From assembly GCA_020854035.1 (NCBI GenBank), contig JADZGE010000061.1:1-59155 (forward strand): a stretch of 59,155 nt of DNA, given 5' to 3'. The position numbers were made by a program, and so were the translations under genes. Positions 8,300-17,471 of the stretch are shown one piece after another (within the stretch, counting starts at the first letter, position 1; each line of letters starts with the position of its first letter). Source of the DNA: Burkholderiales bacterium. GTDB lineage: Bacteria > Pseudomonadota > Gammaproteobacteria > Burkholderiales > SG8-41. The notes under the pieces were generated by a model that saw only the letters and a program-made list of their open reading frames with translations, made no database searches and was not told where the DNA came from.

Positions 8300-9665
8300 A
8301 AACCGCCTCCGCCCGCAAATCATGCACATCGGAGCCGGTCACCCGCACGGTGGCGAATTCGCCGGCTTTCAGGCGGGGCGAGGGGGCCACGTGAACGACG
8401 CCGTCTATCCCGGGCGCATCCGCGTGACCACGTGCGACCGCGCCCGCCGTGGAGACCGAGTCGACCAGCACCGGTATCATGGTGCCGACGCGCCGCCGCA
8501 GCCGGCGAGCGCTGATTTCCTCCTGCAGTTGCATGAGCCGCCGCCGGCGCTCTTCCTTCACGGCGTCGGGGATGGCGCCGGGCAGCGCGTTCGCCGCCGC
8601 GCCCGCGACCGGCGAGTAGGCGAAGCAGCCCACGCGGTCGAGTTCCGCCGCCTCCAGGAAGGCGAGGAGTTCCTCGAATTCCGCTTCCGTCTCTCCGGGA
8701 AACCCGGCGATGAAGGTGCTGCGCAGCGTGATGTCCGGCCGCGCGGCGCGCCAGCGCCGGATGCGCGCGAGATTGTCCTCGCCTCGCGCCGGGCGCTTCA
8801 TGAGCCGGAGGATGCGCGGGCTGGCGTGCTGGAACGGGACATCGAGATAGGGCAGGAGCCCCCCTTCGCTCATGTACGCGACCACCTCGTCGACGTGCGG
8901 GTAGGGATAGACGTAGTGCAGCCGCACCCATGCGCCGAGTCCGCCGAGCGCGCGCGCGAGTTCCGTCATGCGGGTGCGCACCGGGCGCCCGCCCCAGAAG
9001 CCCGTTCGGTAGCGCACGTCCACCCCGTAGGCGCTCGTGTCCTGGGAGATGACGAGAAGCTCCTTCACGCCGGCCGCGACGAGCGCCGCGGCCTCCTCGA
9101 GCACATCGCCCACCGGACGGCTCACGAGCTCGCCGCGCAGGGAGGGAATGATGCAGAACGTGCAGCGATGGTTGCAGCCCTCGGCGATCTTGAGATACGC
9201 GTAGTGGCGGGGCGTCAGCTTCACGCCCTGCGGCGGCACGAGGCTCGTGAACGGGTCGTGCGGTCGTGGCAGGTGCCGGTGGACTTCCCGCATGACCTCC
9301 GCGGTGGCCCGCGGCCCCGTCACCGCGAGCACGCGCGGGTGCGCCTGCTTCACGAGCGCCTGCCGGGCGCCGAGGCAGCCAGTGACGATCACCTTCCCGT
9401 TTTCGGCGAGCGCCTCGCCGATCGCCTCGAGCGATTCCGTCACGGCAGCGTCGATGAAGCCGCAGGTGTTGACGACGACGAGGTCGGCGTCCTCGTAGCG
9501 CGGCGCGATGCGGTAGCCCTCGGCGCGGAGTCGCGTCAGGATGCGCTCCGAATCGACGAGCGCCTTGGGACAACCGAGGGAGACGAAGCCGACCGCGGGT
9601 TGCGCGGGCGTCGCGCTTGCCGGCTCGCGCGCGCGGGGAACGGGCCTGCGCGCCACGCTAGGCAA
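8298..9665 (-). CDS. rimO: Ribosomal protein S12 methylthiotransferase RimO
   Basis: Radical SAM enzyme that adds a methylthio group to the conserved Asp of ribosomal protein S12. The N-terminal UPF0004 domain has cluster cysteines Cys32 ([12 protein letters not shown]), Cys68 (VNTCGFID) and Cys97 (VTGCLGAR). The radical SAM motif CNHRCTFC gives Cys164, Cys168 and Cys171. The C-terminal TRAM domain is visible (GRVHV-like segment near the end, IPVLVDS). [12 protein letters not shown] favours RimO over MiaB. Length 455 aa is normal; the first 24 residues are a variable extension. It lies 29 bp downstream of phaR in the same direction. Confidence 0.94.
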   Translation of the reverse strand: MPSVARRPVPRAREPASATPAQPAVGFVSLGCPKALVDSERILTRLRAEGYRIAPRYEDADLVVVNTCGFIDAAVTESLEAIGEALAENGKVIVTGCLGARQALVKQAHPRVLAVTGPRATAEVMREVHRHLPRPHDPFTSLVPPQGVKLTPRHYAYLKIAEGCNHRCTFCIIPSLRGELVSRPVGDVLEEAAALVAAGVKELLVISQDTSAYGVDVRYRTGFWGGRPVRTRMTELARALGGLGAWVRLHYVYPYPHVDEVVAYMSEGGLLPYLDVPFQHASPRILRLMKRPARGEDNLARIRRWRAARPDITLRSTFIAGFPGETEAEFEELLAFLEAAELDRVGCFAYSPVAGAAANALPGAIPDAVKEERRRRLMQLQEEISARRLRRRVGTMIPVLVDSVSTAGAVARGHADAPGIDGVVHVAPSPRLKAGEFATVRVTGSDVHDLRAEAV

Positions 9666-9694
9666 GGCGCGGGCCGCCGCGAACGCGCCGTCGC

Positions 9695-10318
9695 TCAGCT
9701 CTTGCCGCCCGGCTCGTTCTTGCCGTCATCGCTTTTCGCCTCGCCCGCCGGGCGCTCCCCGCCGCCCGGGCGGTAGGCGCCGGCGGCGAAGTCGGGGAAC
9801 GGGAAGCTGCCGAAAATGTTTCGCGTTTGCTGCTGCAACTGCTGCTGCATCTCGAGGAAGGCGTTCGCGCTCTGTTCCAGGTAGCGGCCCATGAGTCCCT
9901 GCATCGCCGGCCCCTGCATCCTCAGAAACTCCGTCCAGGCTTGCGCGTTCAACATCGGGTTCTCGCCGTAGACCTGGCGCGACTGCTCCTGCAGGCGCTT
10001 CTGGATATCGATGAAGGTCTGGATGTTCTTCTCGAGGTAGCTTCCCATCATGCCCTGCATGGCGTTGCCGTAGAAGCGGATGATCTGCGAGAGCATGTCG
10101 CTCGAGAACATCGGCGCCCCCGCGGTCTCCTCGTCGAGGATGATCTGCAGCAGGATGGCGCGCGTCAGGTCCTCGCGCGTCTTGGCGTCTTCCACCTTGA
10201 ACTCGACCTGTTCGAGGACGAGCTTCTTCACGTCCGAGAGCGTGATGTAGCTGCTCGTCTCGGTGTCGTAGAGACGCCGGTTCGGATACTTCTTGATGAT
10301 CCTCGGCTGTTGGCTCAT
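9695..10318 (-). CDS. phaR: Polyhydroxyalkanoate synthesis regulator PhaR
   Basis: DNA- and PHB-binding repressor that keeps phasin genes off until granules form. The N-terminal block [20 protein letters not shown] is the family's DNA-binding signature, followed by the PHB accumulation regulatory domain ([20 protein letters not shown]). Two similar segments, [20 protein letters not shown] and [20 protein letters not shown], are amphipathic helices probably used for granule or protein contact. The C-terminal tail is Gly/Lys/Glu-rich. It is the third of the pha genes, 114 bp after phaB, with its own TGC-rich upstream region. Confidence 0.95.
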   Translation of the reverse strand: MSQQPRIIKKYPNRRLYDTETSSYITLSDVKKLVLEQVEFKVEDAKTREDLTRAILLQIILDEETAGAPMFSSDMLSQIIRFYGNAMQGMMGSYLEKNIQTFIDIQKRLQEQSRQVYGENPMLNAQAWTEFLRMQGPAMQGLMGRYLEQSANAFLEMQQQLQQQTRNIFGSFPFPDFAAGAYRPGGGERPAGEAKSDDGKNEPGGKS

Positions 10319-10349
10319 GGCGCCCCACGCACGGGTAAAGGCGGCATTA

Positions 10350-10374
10350 TTGCAAAGCAGCAGCGCAAATGCAA
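10350..10374 (-). promoter_or_regulatory. TGC-rich region upstream of phaR (possible PhaR operator)
   Basis: Between phaB and phaR the sequence changes to a run of TGC/GCA words (TTGCAAAGCAGCAGCG on the plus strand, then CAAATGCAA), ending 31 bp before the phaR ATG. PhaR proteins bind TGC-rich sequences and repress their own genes in several species, so an autoregulatory site is plausible. No exact consensus was tested. Confidence 0.35.
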
Positions 10375-10402
10375 TTTAACAGATTGAAAAATATCGGTAA
10401 AT

Positions 10403-10430
10403 TTGCGCCGGCCCGCGATGGCCGGCGCAA
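10403..10430 (-). terminator. Hairpin terminator after phaB
   Basis: A perfect 11-bp inverted repeat, TTGCGCCGGCC / GGCCGGCGCAA, with a 6-nt loop lies immediately downstream of the phaB stop codon. On the minus strand it is followed by AAATTTACCGATATTTTTC, a T-rich but interrupted tract. It probably ends or attenuates the upstream phaC-phaB transcript before phaR. Confidence 0.7.
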
Positions 10431-10432
10431 CC

Positions 10433-11176
10433 CTAGAACATGTGCTGACCGCCGTTGATGGCGATGTTGGCGCCGGTCACGAAGGCGGCCTCTTCCGAGC
10501 AGAGATAGGCGACGAGACCGGCGACTTCGTCCGGCCTGCCGAGCCGCCCGACCGGAATCTGCGGCACGATCTTGCTGTCGAGGATGTCCTTCGGGATGGC
10601 GAGCACCATTTTCGTTCCGATGTAGCCCGGCGAGATGGTGTTGACGGTCACGCCCTTTCGCGCGACCTCCAGGGCGAGCGCCTTGGTGAACCCGTGCATG
10701 CCGGCCTTGGCGGCTGAGTAATTGGTCTGGCCGAACGCGCCCTTCTGCCCGTTCACCGAGGAGATGTTGATGATGCGGCCCCAGCCCCGGTCCACCATCC
10801 CGTCGCACACGGGTTTCGTCATGTTGAACACGCTGTCGAGATTGGCGCGGAGCACGCCGTCCCAGTCGACCTTGCCCATCTTCCTGAAGGTCATGTCGCG
10901 GGTGATCCCGGCGTTATTCACCAGGATATCGATCGCGCCCGTCCCGGATTGGATCTGCGCCACGGCTCTCTGGCAGGAATCGAAGTCCGCGACGTCTACC
11001 TGAACGGCCGTTACCTCGTGTCCCTTCGACTTCATGTCCTTCACCCAGTCGGCGGCCTTGGTGTTACCCGGCGAATGGGTCGCCACCACGTGGTTGCCCA
11101 TCGCGGCGAGCTTCATGCAGATCGCCTCGCCCAGTCCACCCATACCGCCGGTTACCACCGCCACTCGCTTCGCCAT
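10433..11176 (-). CDS. phaB: Acetoacetyl-CoA reductase PhaB
   Basis: NADPH-dependent reduction of acetoacetyl-CoA to (R)-3-hydroxybutyryl-CoA, the monomer for PHB. A short-chain dehydrogenase of 247 aa: nucleotide-binding VTGGMGGLGEAICMKLA, then NNAGITRD, catalytic Ser in INISSVNGQKG, and the YSAAKAG Tyr/Lys pair. The sequence VNGQKGAFGQTNYSAAKAGM is characteristic of PhaB rather than FabG. A GGAGAG ribosome-binding site lies 8 nt before the ATG at 11176. It follows phaC by 59 bp. The ketothiolase phaA is not in the window. Confidence 0.95.
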   Translation of the reverse strand: MAKRVAVVTGGMGGLGEAICMKLAAMGNHVVATHSPGNTKAADWVKDMKSKGHEVTAVQVDVADFDSCQRAVAQIQSGTGAIDILVNNAGITRDMTFRKMGKVDWDGVLRANLDSVFNMTKPVCDGMVDRGWGRIINISSVNGQKGAFGQTNYSAAKAGMHGFTKALALEVARKGVTVNTISPGYIGTKMVLAIPKDILDSKIVPQIPVGRLGRPDEVAGLVAYLCSEEAAFVTGANIAINGGQHMF

Positions 11177-11235
11177 GCTCGTCTCTCCTCAAGGATGGTT
11201 CTCGACACCCCGGCGGCCCCGGCACGGGACCGCGT

Positions 11236-13020
11236 TCAGTCACTTCGTACCCGCACGTAACGGCCGGGAGCCGGTTCGATCTCCCGGTACTGCCCCGTGG
11301 CCGCGATCGCGCGCGGCGCACGCATCGTCCCGCGCGAGTGCGCGGCGAGCCAGCCGCTCCAGTGGCCCCACCAGCTGCCGGGACGCGATTGCGCGGCCAC
11401 GAGCCACTCTTCGGGATCATCCCCGGCCACGGGCCCGACCCGGTAGCTGCGCCGGTTTTTCCCCGCCGGGTTGATGACACCGGCGATATGGCCGCTCGCC
11501 GCCAGCACGAACTCAATTCTACCCGCGAGCAGCCGCATGCTGGCGTAGGCGGTGCGCCAGGGCACGATATGGTCTTCCCGTGCCGCGAGTACGTAGGCCG
11601 GCTGATCGAGGCGGCCGAGGTCGACCGGCACCCCGCACATCGTCAGCCTGCCGGGCACCCGCAGGTTGTTCTCCAGGTACATGTTCCGCAGGTAGTAGGC
11701 GTACATCGCCCCGGGCAGGTTGGTGCCGTCCGCGTTCCAGTAGAGGAGGTCGAAGGGTTCGGGGTCCTTGCCCTTGAGATAGTTCTCGACGACGCAGCGC
11801 CAGAGAAGCTCGTTGGCGCGCAGGCTCGCGAAGGTCACCGCGAGTTCCCGGCCGGGGAGGACGCCGCCCGCCGCGAAATCCCGCTCGCGCCGGCGCACGA
11901 ACGCCTCGTCGACGAACACGCCGAGTTCCCCGGTGTCGCTGAAGTCGAGCATGCTCGTGATGAGCGTCACCGTCGAGATGCGCTTCTCGCCCCTGCCGGC
12001 GAGCACGGCCGCGGCCGAGCCGAGCAGCGTGCCGCCCACGCAGAAGCCGAGCGTATCGACTTCATCGGTACCGCAGATCACCGCGGCGGCCTCGATCGCG
12101 CGGATGACGCCGCGCTCCACGTAGTCGTCCCACGTGAGCGTGCCGAGCTCCGGGGTGACGTTGCGCCAGGAGAGCATGAACACCGTGCGTCCTTCGGCGA
12201 CGGCGTAGCGGACGAAGGAGTTCTCCGGCTGGAGATCGAGGATGTAGAACTTGTTGATGCAGGGCGGGACCATGACGAGCGGCCGCTCGAACACCGTCGT
12301 GCTCGCCGCGCGGTACTGGAGCAATTGCATCAGCTCGTTCTCGAAGACGACCGCGCCGGGTGTGATCGCGAGATTCTCCCCGACCGCGAACGCCGTCTCG
12401 TCGGTCATCGAGAGCATGCCTTTCGCCGCGTCGGCCGCGAGCCGGCGCAGTCCCCGCGCCAGGCTCTCACCGCCCGTCTGCGCGGCGAGCTTGATCGCTT
12501 CCGGGTTGCTCCACGGGTAGTTGGCGGGCGACATGGCGTCCACGAACTGCCGCACCATGAACTCGAGCTTGCGCCGCGCGTGCGGCTCGAGGCGCGCGAG
12601 GCGAGCGAGTTCCCCGAGGGCTACGCCCGCGTCGAGATAGGATTGCGCGAGGCAGTCGAAGTAGGCGTGCTCGCGCCATTCGGGCGCGGCGAAGCGCCGA
12701 TCCGGGGCCGGCGCGCCGGAAGGGGAATCGCCTGCCGCCGCGCCGGCGAGCCTGCGCCAGAGCGCCAGTTGCCGCGCGTAGTGCCGTTCCTGGACGCTGC
12801 GCCACTTCTCCACGTCCTCGGCGAGCCCGGCGGTGAGCGACCTCATGATCTCGTTCACGCCCGGGCCGCCGTCGATCCCGAGCGGCGCGGTGGCGGCCCC
12901 GAGCAGGCGCCGCGCGTGCTCCTCGAACTGCGCCAGCACCGCTTTGTCGGCCGCTGGCCGATGCTGCGCCTGCCCCGCGGGCCGCTCGCCGTCCGGCCCG
13001 CAACGGGCTGCCGCACTCAT
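11236..13020 (-). CDS. phaC: Class I poly(3-hydroxyalkanoate) synthase PhaC
   Basis: Polymerises 3-hydroxybutyryl-CoA into PHB on the granule surface. At 594 aa it matches class I synthases. The lipase-like box GFCVGGTLLG carries the nucleophile Cys327; the general-base pair is visible as Asp in EDHIVPW and His in SGHIAGVINP. The conserved class I segment NKFYILDLQPENSFVRYAV is present. The same frame stays open far upstream, but that extension lies on top of pgeF. The ATG at 13020 overlaps the pgeF stop (ATGA), and the protein starting MSAAARCG fits the family, so I use it. Co-transcribed with rluD-pgeF upstream. Confidence 0.95.
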   Translation of the reverse strand: MSAAARCGPDGERPAGQAQHRPAADKAVLAQFEEHARRLLGAATAPLGIDGGPGVNEIMRSLTAGLAEDVEKWRSVQERHYARQLALWRRLAGAAAGDSPSGAPAPDRRFAAPEWREHAYFDCLAQSYLDAGVALGELARLARLEPHARRKLEFMVRQFVDAMSPANYPWSNPEAIKLAAQTGGESLARGLRRLAADAAKGMLSMTDETAFAVGENLAITPGAVVFENELMQLLQYRAASTTVFERPLVMVPPCINKFYILDLQPENSFVRYAVAEGRTVFMLSWRNVTPELGTLTWDDYVERGVIRAIEAAAVICGTDEVDTLGFCVGGTLLGSAAAVLAGRGEKRISTVTLITSMLDFSDTGELGVFVDEAFVRRRERDFAAGGVLPGRELAVTFASLRANELLWRCVVENYLKGKDPEPFDLLYWNADGTNLPGAMYAYYLRNMYLENNLRVPGRLTMCGVPVDLGRLDQPAYVLAAREDHIVPWRTAYASMRLLAGRIEFVLAASGHIAGVINPAGKNRRSYRVGPVAGDDPEEWLVAAQSRPGSWWGHWSGWLAAHSRGTMRAPRAIAATGQYREIEPAPGRYVRVRSD

Positions 13021-13757
13021 GGTACCCGCCAGATCACCGCCGCCATGCGTCCGGTCGGTCCGTCCCGGCGATGGGAGTAGAAACGCGCGGTATCGGACCA
13101 GGTGCAGAGGCCTCCCCCGAACACCCGCTCCACCCCGGCACGGGCGAGCCGGCGGCGCGCGAGCGCGTAGAGGTCCGCGAGCCACTTGCCCGGTTTGCGC
13201 GCGGCGAAGGCATCGGACGCGCCGGCATCGGCGGCGAGGAAAGCGTCGCGCACGTCGGCGCCGACTTCGAAGGCCCGCGGCCCGATGCCCGGCCCGAGGA
13301 AAGCGAGCAACTCGACTGGCCGCACCGGCATGGCGCGAACCGTGTTCTCCAGCACTCCCGCGGCCATCCCGCGCCATCCCGCGTGGGCCGCGGCGACGGC
13401 CGTGCCGGCCCGGTCGGAGAAGAGCACCGGCACGCAGTCGGCGACGAGCACCGCGCACACGGTGCCGGGGTTGCGGCTCACCGCGGCGTCGGCTTCCAGC
13501 GTATCCGGCGGCCGGTCGGCATCGACCACGCGCGCACCATGGACCTGCTTCAGCCACAGCGGCTCGGCGGGGAGGAGCCCGCGCAGCGCCGCGCGGTTCG
13601 AATCGACCGCGGCGGGATCGTCGTCGGTTCGCCGGCCGAGATTGAAAGTCTCGTACGCGCCCCGGCTCGCGCCGCCCGCGCGCGTCGTGACGAAGGCGCG
13701 CACGCTTTCGTGCGCGGGCCACTCGGGAACGATCCAGTCCGGGTGAGGGCGATCCAC
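13017..13757 (-). CDS. pgeF: Peptidoglycan editing factor / multicopper polyphenol oxidase-like PgeF (YfiH)
   Basis: Laccase-domain protein of the YfiH/PgeF family. Family members act as purine nucleoside phosphorylases or, in E. coli, correct wrongly incorporated residues in peptidoglycan precursors. Motifs: VHGARVVDAD, DCVPVLFSDRAG, and the zinc-site HAGWRGMAAGVLENTV. The frame opens at TTG 13763, but AAGGAG (inside the last rluD codons) is then only 2 nt away; GTG 13757 has 8-nt spacing and is preferred (246 aa). It sits between rluD and phaC in tight overlaps, so it is translated with both. Confidence 0.88.
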   Translation of the reverse strand: MDRPHPDWIVPEWPAHESVRAFVTTRAGGASRGAYETFNLGRRTDDDPAAVDSNRAALRGLLPAEPLWLKQVHGARVVDADRPPDTLEADAAVSRNPGTVCAVLVADCVPVLFSDRAGTAVAAAHAGWRGMAAGVLENTVRAMPVRPVELLAFLGPGIGPRAFEVGADVRDAFLAADAGASDAFAARKPGKWLADLYALARRRLARAGVERVFGGGLCTWSDTARFYSHRRDGPTGRMAAVIWRVP

Positions 13758-13759
13758 TT

Positions 13760-14752
13760 TCAATGCTCCTTTCGCGGCCGCGCCACGCGCGCTGCGGGTG
13801 CGGGCATCGGAGGCTCCTTGAGTGCCTCGATGAGGCGCCGCATGTCCTCCGGCAGCGGCGCGTGCCAGGACGCGGTCGTGCCCGTCGCCGGGTGCCGCAG
13901 GGCGAGGCGCTCCGCGTGCAACGCCTGGCGCGGGAAAGGCGGCGCGGCGGCGCGCGAGCCGTAGGTGGGGTCGCCGACCAGCGGATGCCCGGCGGACTGC
14001 AGGTGCACCCGGATCTGGTGCGTGCGTCCTGTCTCGAGCCGGCAGCGCAACAGGGTTGCGGCGGGAAAGCGCTCGATCACCTCGAAGTGAGTCACTGCGT
14101 GCCGGCCGCGTGCCACCACCGCCATGCGGATGCGGCTGCGCGGATGGCGTCCGATGGGGGCGCTGATCGTGCCGGGGCGCGCGACGCGACCGTGCACCAC
14201 CGCAAGGTATTCACGGCGCACGGTCCGCCCGGCAAGCTGGCGCACGAGTTCGGTGTGCGCGGCGAGCGTCTTCGCGACGACGAGCAGACCGCTCGTATCC
14301 TTGTCGAGCCGGTGCACGATGCCCGCCCGCGGCACCTCCCTCGAGTCGGGGGCGTGGGCGAGCAGCGCGTTCAGGAGGGTGCCGCGCCGATTGCCCGCTC
14401 CCGGGTGCACGACGAGGCCCGCGGGCTTGTCGAGGACGAGCAGCGCCTCGTCCTCGTACACGATCGCGAGCGCCATCGATTCCGCCGCCGCCGGCTCCCC
14501 GTCCGGGTCGCGCCCCGGCGCAAGGACGACGCGCTCGCCGCCGAAAAGCCGCTGCCGCGGCAGCGCCGCGCGGCCGTCGACCGTCACCTCGCCCGCGAGG
14601 ACCCGGCGCGCGAGGCGGGTCCGCGAGAGCCCGGGGAACATGCGCGCCAGCGCCTGATCCAATCGGAGGCCCGCGCAGTCCGCGGGCACGGTGACGCGCG
14701 CCGCATCCCGCCCGCCTCCGTTCAGGCTATAATTTTTCAGGGCTTCGGTCAT
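13760..14752 (-). CDS. rluD: 23S rRNA pseudouridine synthase RluD
   Basis: Makes pseudouridines in helix 69 of 23S rRNA (1911, 1915 and 1917 in E. coli numbering). The N-terminal S4-like domain (LDQALARMFPGLSRTRL) is followed by the RluA-family catalytic core; HRLDKDTSGLLVVAKT holds the catalytic Asp. RTHQIRVHLQSAGHPLVGDP is the family's second signature. 330 aa is normal. The start codon is nested with that of bamD on the other strand (CATG at 14750-14753). The promoter must therefore lie inside bamD, or the gene starts slightly further in. It heads the rluD-pgeF-phaC-phaB group. Confidence 0.93.
   Translation of the reverse strand: MTEALKNYSLNGGGRDAARVTVPADCAGLRLDQALARMFPGLSRTRLARRVLAGEVTVDGRAALPRQRLFGGERVVLAPGRDPDGEPAAAESMALAIVYEDEALLVLDKPAGLVVHPGAGNRRGTLLNALLAHAPDSREVPRAGIVHRLDKDTSGLLVVAKTLAAHTELVRQLAGRTVRREYLAVVHGRVARPGTISAPIGRHPRSRIRMAVVARGRHAVTHFEVIERFPAATLLRCRLETGRTHQIRVHLQSAGHPLVGDPTYGSRAAAPPFPRQALHAERLALRHPATGTTASWHAPLPEDMRRLIEALKEPPMPAPAARVARPRKEH
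14728..14733 (+). promoter_or_regulatory. Consensus -10 box for bamD
   Basis: A perfect TATAAT lies 17 nt before the bamD ATG, inside the 5' end of the rluD coding sequence. The expected -35 position (around 14705) reads ATCCCG, which is poor, so an activator or an unusual promoter class may be involved. The predicted leader would be only about 11 nt. Confidence 0.5.
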
Positions 14753-15554
14753 GACATTCGTCCGCTATAGTGTAGCGATATTGCTGGGCCTCGCCCTCGC
14801 GGCGTGCAACCTGCTGCCCGCGGTCGAGGACGAGACCAAGGGCTGGTCCGCGCAGAAGCTCTACAACGAGGCGAAGGACTCGCTCGCCGGCCGGGATTAC
14901 CCCCAGGCGATCAAGTATTACGAGAAGCTCGAGGCGCGCTACCCCTACGGGCGCTACGCGCAGCAGGCGCAGCTCGAAATCGCCTACGCCTACTACCGCG
15001 ACAACGAGCCTGCGCAGGCCGTGACCGCGGCCGAGCGCTTCATCAAGCTCCATCCAAACCACCCCAATGTGGATTACGCCTACTACCTCCGGGGGCTCGC
15101 CAACTTCAACGGCGACTTGGGCTGGCTCGGCTACATCAGCGGGCAGGATCTCTCGGAGCGCGACCCCAAGGCGGCACGGGAAGCGTTCGACGCGTTCAAG
15201 GACCTCGTGACGCGGTTCCCGGAGAGCAAGTACACGCCCGACGCGATCGCGCGCATGAACTACCTCGTCAACGCGCTCGCCTCCCACGAAGTGCATGTCG
15301 CGCGCTACTACATGAAGCGCGGGGCGTACGTCGCGGCGGCGAACCGCGCGCAGTACTCGATCAAGACCTACCCGCAGGCGCCCGCCAACGAGGAGGGGCT
15401 GGTGATCCTCGTGAAGGCCTACGACGCGATGAAGCTCACCGACCTGCGCGACGACGCGGAGCGGGTGCTGAAGAAGAACTTCCCCGACAGCAAGTACCTG
15501 AAGGGCGATCCGCGGCGGGCGGCAACGCCGTGGTGGCAGCTCTGGAACTGGTAG
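14751..15554 (+). CDS. bamD: Outer membrane protein assembly lipoprotein BamD
   Basis: Lipoprotein of the BAM complex, which inserts beta-barrel proteins into the outer membrane. The signal peptide MTFVRYSVAILLGLALAAC ends in a lipobox with lipidated Cys19; residues after it (NLLP) do not signal inner-membrane retention. The remaining residues form TPR-like helical repeats, including YNEAKDSLAGRDYPQAIKYY and LEARYPYGRYAQQAQLEIAY, which are typical of ComL/BamD. 267 aa is normal. It is divergent from rluD with overlapping start codons, an arrangement also seen in other proteobacteria. It converges with xsc, 7 bp from its stop. Confidence 0.95.
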   Translation: MTFVRYSVAILLGLALAACNLLPAVEDETKGWSAQKLYNEAKDSLAGRDYPQAIKYYEKLEARYPYGRYAQQAQLEIAYAYYRDNEPAQAVTAAERFIKLHPNHPNVDYAYYLRGLANFNGDLGWLGYISGQDLSERDPKAAREAFDAFKDLVTRFPESKYTPDAIARMNYLVNALASHEVHVARYYMKRGAYVAAANRAQYSIKTYPQAPANEEGLVILVKAYDAMKLTDLRDDAERVLKKNFPDSKYLKGDPRRAATPWWQLWNW

Positions 15555-15561
15555 GGGAAAG

Positions 15562-17349
15562 TCACTCCGACCCGATTTTCCGCTGCGGCGCGAAGTCCCG
15601 CTCGCTGATGCCGGCGATCCGCACGGGTTTCTTCATCGCGTCGCGGCGGAAGGGCTCGCCGAGTTCCTGGTTCAACACGACCTCGATGAAGGTGGTGACG
15701 CGGTCCTCCATCTGCGCCCTGATCGCCGCCCGAAGCGCCTGCGTGAGCTCTTCCGGCTTGTCCACCCTGACGCCCCGGAGTGCGCAGGCCTCGGCGAGCT
15801 TCGCGTAATCGACCCCGGTATTGAGTTCCGTGCCGACGAAGTTGTCGTCGAACCAGAGGGTCGTGTTGCGCTTCTCGGCGCCCCACTGGTAGTTGCGGAA
15901 GATCACCATCGTGATGGGCTCCCACTCCTTGCGCCCGCAGGCGGTCATCTCGTTCATCGAGATGCCGAAGGCGCCGTCGCCGGCGAAGCCCACCACGGGC
16001 ACGTCGGGGCAGCCGATCTTCGCGCCGAGGATCGCGGGGAAGCCGTAGCCGCAGGGACCGAAGAGCCCCGGCGCGAGGTACTTGCGGCCCGCCTCGAACG
16101 TCGGGTAGGCGTTGCCGATGGCGCAGTTGTTGCCGATGTCGCTCGAAATAATCGCCTCCTTCGGCAGCACCGCCATGATCGCGCGCCACGCCTGGCGCGC
16201 GCTCATGCGGTTCGGCTCGCGGCTGCGCGCCCGCTCGTTCCACGTGGTGCCCGGATCGTCTTCCTCGTGATCCATGGTGGCGAGCTCCTGCGCCCAGCGG
16301 GATTTCGCCCGCGCGATCATGGCGAGGCGCTCCTGCCTGCCGGCCGCGCCCGCCGAGCCCGCGAGCTGCGCGAGCAACTGCTCCGCGACGAGGCGCGCAT
16401 CGCCCTGTATGCCGACCGTCACCTTCTTCGTAAGCCCGATCCGGTCGGCGTTGAGATCGACCTGGATGATCTTCGCGTCCTTCGGCCAGTAATCGATTCC
16501 GTAGGCCGGGAGCGACGAAAACGGATTCAGCCGGGTGCCGAGCGCGAGCACGACGTCGGCCTTCGCGATCAACTCCATGGCCGCCTTCGAGCCGTTGTAG
16601 CCGAGCGGCCCGCAGGCGAGCGGGTGCGAGCCCGGGAAGGCGTCGTTGTGCTGGTAGTTGCAGCACACCGGGGCCGCGAGGCGGTCGGCGAGGGCGGCGG
16701 CGGCGCCGATGGCGCCGGAAAGGACCACGCCCGCGCCGTTCAGCACGACCGGGAATCTCGCCTCCGAGAGCAGTTTCGCAGCCGCGATGATGGCCGCCTC
16801 GCCACCGCGGGGCGGTTCGATCCGCACGATCTGCGGGAGTTCAATGTCGATCACCTGCGTCCAGAGATCGCGGGGCACGTTGATCTGGGCCGGCGCGCAG
16901 CCGCGGCGCGCCTTGAGGATCACCCGGTTCAGCACTTCGGCGACGCGGGTCGGGTCGCGCACTTCTTCCTGGTAGCACACGCAATCCTGGAAGAGCGCCA
17001 TCTGCTTCATTTCCTGGAACCCGCCCTGCCCGATGGTCCGGTTGGCCGCCTGCGGCGTGACGAGGAGCAGCGGCGTGTGATTCCAGTATGCGGTCATGAC
17101 CGGCGTCACCATGTTGGTGATGCCGGGGCCGTTCTGGGCGATCAGCATGGACATCATGCCGGTCGCGCGCGTGAAGCCGTCCGCGGCCATGCCGGCGTTG
17201 CCCTCGTGCGCGCAGTCCCAGAACCGGATGCCCGCCGCGGGAAAGAGATCCGAGACCGGCATCATCGCGGAGCCGATGATCCCGAAGGCATGCTCGATGC
17301 CGTGACGCTGCAGAACCTTGATGAACGCTTCCTCGGTCGTCATCTTCAT
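15562..17349 (-). CDS. xsc: Sulfoacetaldehyde acetyltransferase (Xsc)
   Basis: ThDP enzyme that converts sulfoacetaldehyde and phosphate to sulfite and acetyl phosphate, the carbon-sulfur cleavage step in taurine and isethionate use. 595 aa. The N-terminal ThDP domain has the Xsc-type segment GIIGSAMMPVSDLFP and a catalytic Glu in CAHEGNAGMAADGF. The C-terminal ThDP-binding motif is GDGAFGISMNEMTA, followed by the characteristic VIFRNYQWGAEKRNTTLWFD. The start at 17349 has AGGAG 7 nt upstream; the frame is open to 17424 but that part has no support. No pta, taurine dehydrogenase or tauABC is in the window. An EamA transporter precedes it by 122 bp. Confidence 0.9.
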   Translation of the reverse strand: MKMTTEEAFIKVLQRHGIEHAFGIIGSAMMPVSDLFPAAGIRFWDCAHEGNAGMAADGFTRATGMMSMLIAQNGPGITNMVTPVMTAYWNHTPLLLVTPQAANRTIGQGGFQEMKQMALFQDCVCYQEEVRDPTRVAEVLNRVILKARRGCAPAQINVPRDLWTQVIDIELPQIVRIEPPRGGEAAIIAAAKLLSEARFPVVLNGAGVVLSGAIGAAAALADRLAAPVCCNYQHNDAFPGSHPLACGPLGYNGSKAAMELIAKADVVLALGTRLNPFSSLPAYGIDYWPKDAKIIQVDLNADRIGLTKKVTVGIQGDARLVAEQLLAQLAGSAGAAGRQERLAMIARAKSRWAQELATMDHEEDDPGTTWNERARSREPNRMSARQAWRAIMAVLPKEAIISSDIGNNCAIGNAYPTFEAGRKYLAPGLFGPCGYGFPAILGAKIGCPDVPVVGFAGDGAFGISMNEMTACGRKEWEPITMVIFRNYQWGAEKRNTTLWFDDNFVGTELNTGVDYAKLAEACALRGVRVDKPEELTQALRAAIRAQMEDRVTTFIEVVLNQELGEPFRRDAMKKPVRIAGISERDFAPQRKIGSE

Positions 17350-17471
17350 CTCGTTGCTCCTGTTGCGTGAAGTTCGTCGAGCCGGGCGGCTCGTCGGCGT
17401 CCATGAGCGGCTATTATCCGGCATGGCGGCCGGGTTTTGGGCGGGTTACGCCGGCGACCGACCGGGGCACG

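Noticed and set aside
13021..13722. A 234-residue N-terminal extension of PhaC
   Set aside because: It lies on pgeF in another frame. The PhaC family length and the ATGA overlap fix the start at 13020.
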